The translations under genes and the position numbers were made by a program. From Olleya marilimosa CAM030 (GTDB lineage: Bacteria; Bacteroidota; Bacteroidia; Flavobacteriales; Flavobacteriaceae), in contig NZ_KI912443.1 in the NCBI RefSeq assembly GCF_000518485.1, forward strand, positions 248,001-312,000: a stretch of 64,000 bases of DNA, in the 5' to 3' direction. The notes beneath the pieces were generated by a model. That model worked only from the letters and a program-made list of their open reading frames with translations. It made no database searches and was not told where the DNA came from. Shown in pieces: positions 50,677-58,977 of the stretch; positions within the stretch are counted from its first letter, which is position 1; each line of letters starts with the position of its first letter.

Positions 50677-51038
50677 GCTTTAAAAGGGTTGTAAACACTG
50701 ATGTTGTCAAAACTTTAAAAAAATATTATTTTTTTTAAAAAAAAGTTTTTAATTAAAAAAAAAGTATTTCATTTGCATCATATTAGCTGAACACCTTGAA
50801 CTCTGTTTCTATGTTCGGGCTTTTGGAAATTAGGAAGTCATATTCAAAAGCAGCTTACAGATTAAGTGACCGAATTTTAAAGCTAACTTCCGCTTTCACT
50901 ACAATATTTGCTAGCCAGCATCAGTTTGGCTTCATACCTACTTGTGAGCTAAAAATTCAGATTTGATAGAATTATTTTGACATAATTGCATAATAAAAAT
51001 ATTATGTTTTATCTTTAAAGTAATTTCTAAATAAAGTA
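50677..51038. other. remainder of the 419-bp gap before speA
   Basis: 50690-50768 is mostly A and T tracts. After the RNA candidate, a CATAATA/TATTATG hairpin (50989-51006) with TTTTATCTTT behind it could act as a weak terminator. TTG (50986-50988), 21 nt, TATCTTTA (51010-51017; seven of eight matches) could be a separate speA promoter. Both readings would make the RNA independent of speA. Confidence 0.4.
50783..50952 (+). ncRNA. candidate structured RNA upstream of speA
   Basis: A 170-nt stretch visibly richer in G and C than its AT-tract flanks, without an ORF. Helices that can be drawn: closing TTAGCT (50783-50788)/AGCTAA (50947-50952) continued by CAC (50792-50794)/GTG (50944-50946); TTCGG (50814-50818)/CCGAA (50870-50874); GCTTTTG (50819-50825)/CAAAAGC (50845-50851); CTTA/TAAG (50854-50866); AGCCA (50913-50917)/TGGCT (50927-50931). 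The loop GGAAGT (50833-50838) can pair with ACTTCC (50886-50891), a likely pseudoknot. A-tracts and TTCATTTG (50768-50775) in front suggest a promoter. It could be a separate small RNA or a leader of the polyamine operon. No known family recognised. Confidence 0.6.
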
Positions 51039-52436
51039 ATGAATACAAAATACATAGACTTAATAAGTCAAACCTTTGATTTTCCTCAACCAGAATTTAA
51101 ACTAGAGGAAAAAACGCTACAATTTCACGATATAAATTTAATGGAATTAGTAGAAGAGTATGGTGCACCATTAAAATTTACGTACCTACCACAAATCTCA
51201 AACAATATACAACGTGCTAAATCTTGGTTTAATGACGCCATTAAAAAGTACGATTATAAAGGAAACTATAATTATTGTTATTGTACTAAAAGCTCACACT
51301 TTAAACACGTTTTAAATGAAGCTTTAAAAAATGATATACATATAGAAACCTCTTCTGCTTTTGATATTGATATAGTCGAAAATTTAAAAAAAGAAGGTAA
51401 AATAACTAATAAAACTTTTGTTATCAGTAATGGTTTTAAACGTGATCAATACGTAACCAATATTGCTAGATTAATTAATGGTGGTCAGGAAAACTGTATT
51501 CCGATTATTGATAATTATGAAGAGATAGAGTTGTTGTCAGAGCAAATTGACGGTAATTTTAAAGTAGGTATTAGAATAGCATCAGAGGAAGAGCCTAAAT
51601 TTGAGTTTTATACCTCAAGATTGGGTATTGGATATAAAAACATTGTACCTTTTTTCAAAAATCAAATAAAAGACAATCCTAAGATTGAGCTTAAAATGCT
51701 TCACTTTTTTATCAATACAGGTATTAGGGATAATGCCTATTATTGGAATGAGTTATTAAAGTGTTTAAAAGTGTACACAAGCTTAAAAAAGATTTGTCCA
51801 AGTTTAGATAGTTTAAATATTGGAGGAGGTTTTCCAATAAAAAACTCGTTAGCTTTTGATTTTGATTACGAGTATATGATTGATGAAATTATCAATCAAA
51901 TTCAACAAACTTGCGAAGATGAAGAAGTAGATGTGCCAAATATATTTACAGAGTTTGGAAGCTTTACAGTTGGTGAAAGTGGAGGAGCTATTTATGAGAT
52001 ATTGTACCAAAAGCAACAAAACGATCGTGAAAAATGGAACATGATAAACTCATCTTTTATTACAACGTTACCAGATACTTGGGCTATAAACAAGCGTTTT
52101 ATTATGCTTGCTATTAACCGTTGGAACGATTCTTACGAGCGTGTTTTGTTAGGTGGATTGACTTGTGATAGTGATGATTATTACAATAGTGAGCAGCACA
52201 TGAATGCAATCTATTTACCAAAATATAATAAAGACAAACCTTTGTATATAGGCTTTTTTAATACAGGAGCCTATCAAGAAACCATAGGTGGTTTTGGAGG
52301 ATTACAACACTGTTTAATACCTTCTCCAAAACATATTTTAATAGATAAAGACAAGGATGGCAACATCACCAAAACATTATTTTCAGAACAACAAAAAAGT
52401 GAAGACTTACTTAAAATTTTAGGCTATGCAAAGTAA
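51039..52436 (+). CDS. speA: arginine decarboxylase (biosynthetic, fold type III)
   Basis: Decarboxylates arginine to agmatine. 465 residues, alanine-racemase-fold decarboxylase: the PLP lysine is in YCTKSSHFKHVLNEAL near residue 84, LNIGGGFPIKNS binds PLP phosphate, TEFGSFTVGESGG follows, and the C-terminal substrate Cys motif LGGLTCDSDDYY is present. Much shorter than the E. coli SpeA (about 630), as usual for the Bacteroidetes lineage. Overlaps speB by 11 bases. Confidence 0.92.
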   Translation: MNTKYIDLISQTFDFPQPEFKLEEKTLQFHDINLMELVEEYGAPLKFTYLPQISNNIQRAKSWFNDAIKKYDYKGNYNYCYCTKSSHFKHVLNEALKNDIHIETSSAFDIDIVENLKKEGKITNKTFVISNGFKRDQYVTNIARLINGGQENCIPIIDNYEEIELLSEQIDGNFKVGIRIASEEEPKFEFYTSRLGIGYKNIVPFFKNQIKDNPKIELKMLHFFINTGIRDNAYYWNELLKCLKVYTSLKKICPSLDSLNIGGGFPIKNSLAFDFDYEYMIDEIINQIQQTCEDEEVDVPNIFTEFGSFTVGESGGAIYEILYQKQQNDREKWNMINSSFITTLPDTWAINKRFIMLAINRWNDSYERVLLGGLTCDSDDYYNSEQHMNAIYLPKYNKDKPLYIGFFNTGAYQETIGGFGGLQHCLIPSPKHILIDKDKDGNITKTLFSEQQKSEDLLKILGYAK

Positions 52437-53364
52437 AACTTATGCTGGTATTCCAGAAGAATTAGCAAAATTAGAACAAGCAAAAATTGTATTAATTCCA
52501 GTACCTTACGATGGGACTAGTACATGGCAAAAAGGAGCAGATAAAGGTCCAGAAGCTTTTTTAAATGCTTCAGAAAACATGGAACTTTATGATATCGAAA
52601 CTGATACAGAAGTATACCAACAAGGTGTCTTTTTAGCAGATCCTGTTTCAGAAAATAGCTCACCAGAAGCTATGGTGGAAGCAGTGCATCAAGCAACAAA
52701 AAAGTATATTAAAAAAAATAAATTTGTAACCATTTTTGGAGGAGAACACTCTGTGTCTATTGGTACTATTCGTGCCTTTAACGAGATGTTTCCTAGTTTA
52801 ACGGTGTTACAATTAGATGCACATGCCGATTTACGTAAAGAGTATGAAGGCTCTAAATGTAATCACGCTTGTGCAGTTTACGAGGCTAGCCAAACAACTA
52901 ATCTAATCCAGGTAGGAATTAGATCTATGGACGCAATCGAGAAAACAGTTATGGACGAAGAAAAAACATACTTCGCACATGAAATGGCTGTGGATGATAC
53001 ATGGATGGATAGCGCAATTGATCAAATGACGGACAATGTATTTATTACAATAGATTTAGATGCGTTTGACCCATCAATTATGCCAAGTACAGGTACACCA
53101 GAACCAGGTGGTTTATTATGGTATGAGACCTTAGAGTTTTTAAAACAAGTATTTGAAGAAAAAAATGTGGTAGGTTTTGATATAGTAGAGTTATGTCCAA
53201 ACACAGTTGACAAATCATCAGACTTTTTAGCAGCAAAATTATATTATAAAATGCTAAGCTATAAGTTTATGGATCAAGGTGTAGAGGACGAGTACGACAA
53301 TACTTACGACAGTAACAAACAAAAAAATAATAGTTCAAAATTTAACGAAGACGATGAGTACTAA
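52426..53364 (+). CDS. speB: agmatinase
   Basis: Hydrolyses agmatine to putrescine and urea. 312 residues, ureohydrolase family with dimanganese ligands: FGGEHSVSIG, LQLDAHADLR, NHACAVYEA and TIDLDAFDPSIMPSTGTPEPGG. An acidic, Asn-rich tail (EDEYDNTYDSNKQKNNSSKFNEDDEY) extends beyond the catalytic core. Overlaps both neighbours by 11 bases, so the three polyamine genes are made as a unit. Confidence 0.96.
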   Translation: MQSKTYAGIPEELAKLEQAKIVLIPVPYDGTSTWQKGADKGPEAFLNASENMELYDIETDTEVYQQGVFLADPVSENSSPEAMVEAVHQATKKYIKKNKFVTIFGGEHSVSIGTIRAFNEMFPSLTVLQLDAHADLRKEYEGSKCNHACAVYEASQTTNLIQVGIRSMDAIEKTVMDEEKTYFAHEMAVDDTWMDSAIDQMTDNVFITIDLDAFDPSIMPSTGTPEPGGLLWYETLEFLKQVFEEKNVVGFDIVELCPNTVDKSSDFLAAKLYYKMLSYKFMDQGVEDEYDNTYDSNKQKNNSSKFNEDDEY

Positions 53365-54328
53365 AGGACCAATATCACAATTTATTCAACACCATTATTT
53401 ACACTTTAATGCAGCAGCTTTAGTTGATGCAGCAAAAGGGTATGAAACGCAATTGGATAATGGAGCTAAAATGTTAGTGTCATTAGCAGGAGCTATGAGT
53501 ACTGCTGAGCTTGGAAAAAGTTTTGCAGAAATGATTAGACAAGACAAAGTACACATTATTTCTTGTACAGGAGCAAACCTAGAGGAAGATATCATGAATT
53601 TAGTTGCACATTCACATTATAAGCGTGTACCTAATTATCGTGATTTAACACCTCAAGAAGAATGGGACTTGTTAGAAAAAGGACTTAATCGTGTAACAGA
53701 TACTTGTATTCCAGAGCACGAAGCCTTTAGACGTTTACAACACCATATAGAAAAAATATGGAAAGATGCAGAAGCAAAAGGAGAACGTTATTTACCGCAT
53801 GAATACATGTATAAAATGTTATTATCTGGTGTTTTAGAGGAATATTATGAGATTGACTTAAAAGACTCTTGGATGTATGCTGCAGCCGAAAAAAACCTAC
53901 CAATAGTATGTCCAGGATGGGAAGACAGCACAATGGGTAACATTTTTGCTAGTTATGTACTAAAAGGAGAGCTTCAAGCAAGTACAATGAAATCTGGTAT
54001 TGAGTACATGACTTTTCTTGCAGACTGGTACACAGACAACTCTCAAAAAGGAATCGGGTTTTTCCAAATTGGAGGAGGTATTGCTGGAGATTTTCCAATA
54101 TGTGTTGTACCAATGTTATACCAAGACATGGAGCGTACAGAGACCCCTTTTTGGAGCTATTTTTGTCAAATCAGTGACTCAACAACAAGTTATGGATCAT
54201 ATTCTGGAGCAGTTCCAAACGAGAAAATTACTTGGGGTAAGTTAGATATAGATACACCAAAATTTATTGTAGAAAGTGACGCAACAATCGTTGCACCACT
54301 TATATTTGCTTATATATTAGGATTATAA
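53354..54328 (+). CDS. deoxyhypusine synthase-like protein (possible homospermidine synthase)
   Basis: 324 residues of the deoxyhypusine synthase fold. NAD-site pieces AMSTAELGKSFAEMIRQDKVHIISCTGANLEED and the catalytic lysine in NEKITWGKLD (WGK, equivalent to Lys329 of the human enzyme) are kept; the VKHH segment after GGG in eukaryotic DHS is replaced by IAGDF. Bacteria have no eIF5A to modify, so the expected role is aminobutyl transfer between polyamines, for example putrescine plus putrescine to homospermidine, a major polyamine in this family of bacteria. Position after speA-speB supports this. Confidence 0.88.
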   Translation: MSTKGPISQFIQHHYLHFNAAALVDAAKGYETQLDNGAKMLVSLAGAMSTAELGKSFAEMIRQDKVHIISCTGANLEEDIMNLVAHSHYKRVPNYRDLTPQEEWDLLEKGLNRVTDTCIPEHEAFRRLQHHIEKIWKDAEAKGERYLPHEYMYKMLLSGVLEEYYEIDLKDSWMYAAAEKNLPIVCPGWEDSTMGNIFASYVLKGELQASTMKSGIEYMTFLADWYTDNSQKGIGFFQIGGGIAGDFPICVVPMLYQDMERTETPFWSYFCQISDSTTSYGSYSGAVPNEKITWGKLDIDTPKFIVESDATIVAPLIFAYILGL

Positions 54329-54342
54329 TTGCTATATAAAAA

Positions 54343-54666
54343 ATGAAAAAGCCAGACAATTTAAAACGCGTCATTGTTGATTTTAAAAAACTAACACCAG
54401 AAATTTTAAAGCTGTTAGTAGATAAATATCCAGAAGGATACGATGAAGACCACATTATCGAATTTAGAAACGCTAAAAACGAATTAATCGAAGCTGTTGA
54501 AGTTACAACAGAAGACACTAAATATCTCGTTAAGGTTAGTACTAAATTAGTTAAAACTATGGAAAACTATGACGAGGATGATTATGAAGATTTTGATGAT
54601 GACGATCCAGAAGCAGTACAGGATCCACAGATAGAAGAAAGTGAAGAACAAGATCACGATTTTTAA
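54343..54666 (+). CDS. small acidic protein of unknown function
   Basis: 107 residues. The N-terminal 70 residues look folded (MKKPDNLKRVIVDFKKLTPEILKLLVDKYPEGYDEDHIIEF), and the last 35 are almost all Asp and Glu (YDEDDYEDFDDDDPEA...). No signal peptide. 15 bp after the polyamine genes, possibly in the same transcript. Looks like a conserved flavobacterial family but I cannot name it. Confidence 0.78.
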   Translation: MKKPDNLKRVIVDFKKLTPEILKLLVDKYPEGYDEDHIIEFRNAKNELIEAVEVTTEDTKYLVKVSTKLVKTMENYDEDDYEDFDDDDPEAVQDPQIEESEEQDHDF

Positions 54667-54779
54667 AATTTTAATTAATAAACTAAAAAAACAGTTTCAT
54701 AATCTAAATAGATATTACTAAACGTATTTAAAGTAAAACCACGTGTTATTGTTTGTGGGTAAACAATACTAAAAGCAGA

Positions 54780-54807
54780 TTCGGACTTGAGGTGGCTAAA
54801 ATCCGAA
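54780..54807 (+). repeat. small hairpin upstream of the secreted 111-residue protein
   Basis: TTCGGA (54780-54785) and TCCGAA (54802-54807), 6-bp stem with a 16-nt loop, about 40 bp before the next ATG. Probably in its 5' untranslated region. Confidence 0.3.
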
Positions 54808-54845
54808 ACCAATTAACACAATATCAACTTTAATATAGTATTAAA

Positions 54846-55181
54846 ATGAAAACAAAAATTTTAGTTTTAACTATTGCTTTTTTAAGCTTAACTTTAAGTT
54901 CTTTTACAATTTCAAAAAATCAAGTAGTATCTGGAGTTTATGATGGTGTAGAGGATACCAATTACGTATTTACAATTACTAAAGGTGACAAGACTGAAAG
55001 GATGGAATTTAACTACCTTTCAGAGGATGTTTTTGAAAATTTTGACTTAGACTCAGATGAGCTAATTGGAACCAGCTTTACTATTACTTACGAGAAAGAA
55101 AAAGAAATGATTGTAAATGATGATGGTGAGGATGAAGAAGTGGAGTATTTAACAATAACTAAGTTAAGCGTTAATGACTAG
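54846..55181 (+). CDS. small secreted protein of unknown function
   Basis: 111 residues with a signal peptide (MKTKILVLTIAFLSLTLSSFTIS). The mature part has alternating beta-strand-like segments and is acidic (YEKEKEMIVNDDGEDEEVEYLTITKLSVND), like a small periplasmic OB- or lipocalin-like domain, but no family is recognised. A strong terminator follows. Confidence 0.75.
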   Translation: MKTKILVLTIAFLSLTLSSFTISKNQVVSGVYDGVEDTNYVFTITKGDKTERMEFNYLSEDVFENFDLDSDELIGTSFTITYEKEKEMIVNDDGEDEEVEYLTITKLSVND

Positions 55182-55208
55182 AAATAGTCGCTTTACTTAA
55201 TATAAAAT

Positions 55209-55239
55209 GAAAAGCCGGAATTTATTCCGGCTTTTTTTT
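55209..55239 (+). terminator. terminator after the secreted protein gene
   Basis: AAAAGCCGGAAT / ATTCCGGCTTTT, 12-bp perfect stem with a 2-nt centre and T run of eight. Confidence 0.92.
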
Positions 55240-55420
55240 GCTTAAAAAGCAATGGAGTCTTGGGTTTAATGTAATAATTTAATGGCCAAAAAAAGCACTA
55301 GGATTTTATGTATTTCAAACTAATGTAATTCTAAAAACGTCAAAACTTAAAAGTTTCTAAATTGAAAAACGTGTTATTTTGTATTACTTTTACATTCTAA
55401 AAATTCAATAAAATTTAACC

Positions 55421-57376
55421 TTGATAACAAAATCTACCATAGACCAAGTATATGAAACAGCCAGACTGGAAGAGGTTATTGGTGATTTTGTTCAGCTAAA
55501 AAAAGCTGGAAGTAATTTTAAAGGATTAAGTCCTTTTTCAGATGAGCGTTCGCCTAGTTTTGTTGTGTCTCCAGTTAAGCAGATCTGGAAAGATTTTTCA
55601 AGTGGAAAAGGCGGGAATGTTGTGGCCTTTTTAATGGAGCATGAACATTTTACTTACCCAGAAGCAATAAAATATTTAGCTAAAAAATATAACATTGAAA
55701 TTGAAGAAACAGAGCAATCTAACGAGCAAAAACAAGCACAAGACAAACGTGAGAGCTTATATTTAGTTAGTGAGTTTGCTAATAATTATTTTCAAAATAT
55801 ACTTCATAATACAGATCAAGGTAAAGCTATAGGTTTAAGTTATTTTAAGGAGCGTGGTTTTACCACAGAAACTATCAAAAAGTTTGAACTTGGTTATAGT
55901 TTAGATCAATGGAGTGCCTTCACTGATGCAGCCTTAAAAAAAGGATATAATTTAGATTTTTTAGAAGCTACAGGATTAACCATAGTTAAGGAAAACAAAC
56001 AATTTGATCGTTTTAAAGGTCGTGTTATGTTCCCTATACAAAGTATGAGTGGTCGTGTTTTAGGATTTGGTGGTCGTATTTTAACCAATGATAAAAAAGC
56101 TGCCAAATATTTAAATAGTCCAGAAAGTGACCTTTACCATAAAAGTAAAGTGCTGTATGGTATTTATCATGCAAAACAAACCATTGCAAAGGAGGATAAT
56201 TGTTATTTAGTAGAAGGTTATACAGATGTTATCCAATTCCATCAAACAGGAATTAAAAACGTTGTATCAAGTTCTGGTACAGCATTAACTAGCGATCAAA
56301 TAAGGTTAATCAATCGTTTAACAAAAAATATTACAGTCTTATTTGATGGTGATGCAGCAGGTATGAGAGCCTCTTTAAGAGGTATAGATTTAATCCTTGA
56401 ACAAGGTATGAATGTTAAAGTTTGTACTTTTCCAGAGGGAGAAGATCCAGATAGTTTTGCTAAATCAAACACACTAGAAGAACTAACAGCCTATTTAGAT
56501 CAAAATGCTAAGGATTTTATACAGTTTAAAGCTTCGGTTTTATATGAAAGTGCTAAAAACGATCCAATAAAAAAGGCTGAAACAATTAGAGATATTGTAA
56601 ATAGTATTGCTAAAATTCCGGATAGGATTAAAACAGAAATTTACATCCAAGAGTGTGCTAGAATCATGGATATAAGTGAGGAGGTGTTGTTTTCTACTTT
56701 AGCTCAAATGACTAATAAAGAACAAAATGATGCAGCAAAACAACCTCAAAGTCCCCAAGCTTTTGAAGTCATAAAAAACCAACCACCAGTTAAAAAGGTT
56801 GATGTGCAATATACGCTAGAGCGAAAAATTATTGAGATATTACTACTTTACGGAAACAGAAAAGAAGATTTTGAAGATCTAGTTTTAAAAGAAGCAGATA
56901 ATGGGCAATTAGAGTTAGAGCCAGTCATACAAGAAGCCAAAGTATTTGAAAAGATATACTTAGACCTTCAAGAGGACGAAATGGAGTTTTTAAACCCACA
57001 ATTTAAGGACATTTATTTTGCAATAATTGAAGCTTTAAATCAAAATCCAGAATTTAAAATAGAAAGTATAATAAATACTATAGATCCTATTTTAGCCTCA
57101 GAAATTACGTCTATTTTAATGGAAGATGAGCGTTATTCGTTGTCTGATTGGCATCGTAATAACATTTTTCCAAAAACTAAAGCAGATACCGTATCGCAAT
57201 TAGTTAGCGAGACTATTTTGACTTTACGTTGTTTTTTGATAGATCAAAAAGTATCACAATTTCAAAAAGAAACATTACAAGATAAAAACATGATAAACCG
57301 AGAAATCTTAGAGGAAGTCAAAGATTACTCGGGTTTAAAAATGTTGCTGTCCAGAAAGCTTAATAGGGCTTTATAA
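55421..57376 (+). CDS. dnaG: DNA primase
   Basis: Synthesises RNA primers at the replication fork. 651 residues from a TTG start. TOPRIM catalytic centre: LVEGYTDVIQFH (Glu near residue 263) and VLFDGDAAGMRA (DxD-like, near 306). The N-terminal zinc-ribbon region has the family's shape (LSPFSDERSPSFVVSP...IWKDFSSGKGGNVVAFLMEHE) but none of the Cys/His ligands of the usual CPFHxEKTPSF...CFxCG motif. A DnaB-binding helical C-terminus follows. Its last six bases overlap the convergent response-regulator gene. Confidence 0.96.
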   Translation: MITKSTIDQVYETARLEEVIGDFVQLKKAGSNFKGLSPFSDERSPSFVVSPVKQIWKDFSSGKGGNVVAFLMEHEHFTYPEAIKYLAKKYNIEIEETEQSNEQKQAQDKRESLYLVSEFANNYFQNILHNTDQGKAIGLSYFKERGFTTETIKKFELGYSLDQWSAFTDAALKKGYNLDFLEATGLTIVKENKQFDRFKGRVMFPIQSMSGRVLGFGGRILTNDKKAAKYLNSPESDLYHKSKVLYGIYHAKQTIAKEDNCYLVEGYTDVIQFHQTGIKNVVSSSGTALTSDQIRLINRLTKNITVLFDGDAAGMRASLRGIDLILEQGMNVKVCTFPEGEDPDSFAKSNTLEELTAYLDQNAKDFIQFKASVLYESAKNDPIKKAETIRDIVNSIAKIPDRIKTEIYIQECARIMDISEEVLFSTLAQMTNKEQNDAAKQPQSPQAFEVIKNQPPVKKVDVQYTLERKIIEILLLYGNRKEDFEDLVLKEADNGQLELEPVIQEAKVFEKIYLDLQEDEMEFLNPQFKDIYFAIIEALNQNPEFKIESIINTIDPILASEITSILMEDERYSLSDWHRNNIFPKTKADTVSQLVSETILTLRCFLIDQKVSQFQKETLQDKNMINREILEEVKDYSGLKMLLSRKLNRAL

Positions 57377-58000
57377 ATCTAGGCTTTTTGCTTGGTTAAC
57401 TAAATCAATTAAGTTAGTAACGTTAAGCTTTTTCATTAGCCTAGCACGATAAGTACTAACTGTTTTTTCATTAATTTGTAATTCCTCAGCAATTTCTTTG
57501 TTACGTCTACCATTAGATAAAAGTTTTAAAACTTCAACCTCTCTGGTCGATAGTTTTTTGTAGTAATTACTTTTACCAGAATTTTTATCCAATGCAATTT
57601 TTCTAGATAAATTTGGGCTTATATAAAGTCCTCCCAAATATACTTTCATAATGGCATCTTTTAAAGTTAACAAGTCAGTGGACTTATTTACATAACCGTC
57701 TGCTCCAGCTTTTATAGCACTAACAGCATAAACTTCCTCTTGCTGTGCGCTGTAAATAATAACTTTTACTTCTGGGTTTTCTTTTTTAATGCGACGTAAT
57801 ACGCTTATACCATTTAATTTTGGTAAGTCAATTTCGCAAAGTAAGATGTCTGTTGTGTACTGTTTTAGTGCGTCAAAAATAGCCTCACCATCTGCAACTG
57901 CTTGGACAAATTTTATGTCTCTAGAGTTAGCAAATAGCAATTCCAGTCCTTTAGTTACTATAGGATGATTATCCGCAACCATTAGTTTAACCATGGTCAA
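57371..58000 (-). CDS. NarL/FixJ-type response regulator with non-standard receiver site
   Basis: 209 residues: receiver domain (1-125) and LuxR-type helix-turn-helix (KLSTREVEVLKLLSNGRRNKEIAEELQINEKTVSTYRARLMKKL). In the receiver the phosphoacceptor position is Glu56 (ILLCEIDLP; the family has Asp four residues before Pro), and the usual Asp pair at the N-terminus is Asp10-Asn11 (VADNHP). The switch Lys (YVNKS) is kept. It may therefore act without phosphorylation. Start could be the second Met (MVKLMVADN). No sensor kinase is nearby. Overlaps dnaG tail to tail by six bases. Confidence 0.93.
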   Translation of the reverse strand: MTMVKLMVADNHPIVTKGLELLFANSRDIKFVQAVADGEAIFDALKQYTTDILLCEIDLPKLNGISVLRRIKKENPEVKVIIYSAQQEEVYAVSAIKAGADGYVNKSTDLLTLKDAIMKVYLGGLYISPNLSRKIALDKNSGKSNYYKKLSTREVEVLKLLSNGRRNKEIAEELQINEKTVSTYRARLMKKLNVTNLIDLVNQAKSLDL

Positions 58001-58094
58001 TTCGTTTTTTAAAGGCCTTTTTAATTAAAAAAAGACTTGAGTTATAGAAATAATAATAGCGTCGTAAAGGTATATAAAATTATAGGATTACGGA

Positions 58095-58886
58095 CTATTT
58101 GATTAAATCTTTAGGTATTTCGCAAACAGGAATAGCAATCATTTTGTGTAAATTGTTGGTATTGTATCGTTTAAAAATTTTAAAGACTTCTAATTCTCTA
58201 CCGTTAAAGTCAGATTCAGTCTTACCTTCGTCATTCATATTCATTGCCCACTCTAATTCTGGGTATGATGCACCAATTTGGTCTTCGTCACTTCTAGCAT
58301 CTCCAAATAAACCATCACTAGGTGCAGCTTTCATAATAGATTCCGGGACTTTTAAAAATTCACCTATTTTGTACACTTCGCTTTTCATTAAATCAGCAAT
58401 AGGACTTAAATCCACACCACCATCACCATATTTTGTGTAAAAACCAACACCAAAATCTTCTACTTTGTTACCAGTTCCGGCAACCAATAAACCTAATAAA
58501 CCTGCATGATAATATAACGTAGTCATACGCAAGCGTGCACGTGTGTTGGCAAGAGCCATGTCAACCACTTCTTGTTTTCCTTCTAAAGACACTTCAGTTT
58601 TAAACTCTTCAAAAACTGGTGTTAAATCGGATATTATACCTTCAACGTTAGGATAACGTTTTTTTAACTGTTTAATATGTTCTTGACCTCTAGACACATG
58701 ACTTGCAGCTTGGTGTATTGGCATTTCTACACATAATACCTTTAAGCCAGTCTCAGCACATAGTGTTGAGGTTACAGCGCTATCAATTCCGCCAGATATA
58801 CCTACAACAAAACCATTTACTTTTGCGTTAGTAGCATATGTTTTTAACCAATTTACAATATGTTTTACAACTTTTTCTGTTTGCAT
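58095..58886 (-). CDS. nadE: ammonia-dependent NAD(+) synthetase
   Basis: Final step of NAD synthesis, amidating deamido-NAD with ammonia and ATP. 263 residues from ATG at 58886 (MQTEKVVKHIVNWLKTYA); a TTG two codons upstream is less likely. PP-loop VVGISGGIDSAVTSTLCAE near residue 28, GTGNKVEDFGVGFYTKYGDGGVDLSPIADL, and the C-terminal HKMIAIPVCEIPKDL. No glutaminase domain, so it needs free ammonia. Confidence 0.95.
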   Translation of the reverse strand: MQTEKVVKHIVNWLKTYATNAKVNGFVVGISGGIDSAVTSTLCAETGLKVLCVEMPIHQAASHVSRGQEHIKQLKKRYPNVEGIISDLTPVFEEFKTEVSLEGKQEVVDMALANTRARLRMTTLYYHAGLLGLLVAGTGNKVEDFGVGFYTKYGDGGVDLSPIADLMKSEVYKIGEFLKVPESIMKAAPSDGLFGDARSDEDQIGASYPELEWAMNMNDEGKTESDFNGRELEVFKIFKRYNTNNLHKMIAIPVCEIPKDLIK

Positions 58887-58977
58887 AATCAAAGAATTTA
58901 AAGCAAAGTATAGTACCTTTGCCTAACAAAAATAAAGTAATCCTATTAGTAATAAAAATTAAGCGACCTTAAGTTTT

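Noticed and set aside
50783-50952. tmRNA, SRP RNA, RNase P RNA or a SAM, TPP or cobalamin riboswitch in the speA upstream region
   Set aside because: None of the signature sequences (tag ORF and CCA end, GGAAG tetraloop helix with its partner, P4 core, S-box or B12-box) is present. It stays unassigned; a 6S-like RNA could not be excluded by eye.
53354-54328. Deoxyhypusine synthase homologue lacking its catalytic lysine
   Set aside because: The VKHH segment first looked like the lysine motif, but the catalytic lysine of the human enzyme is in SWGK, and TWGK is present here. Only the VKHH segment is changed.
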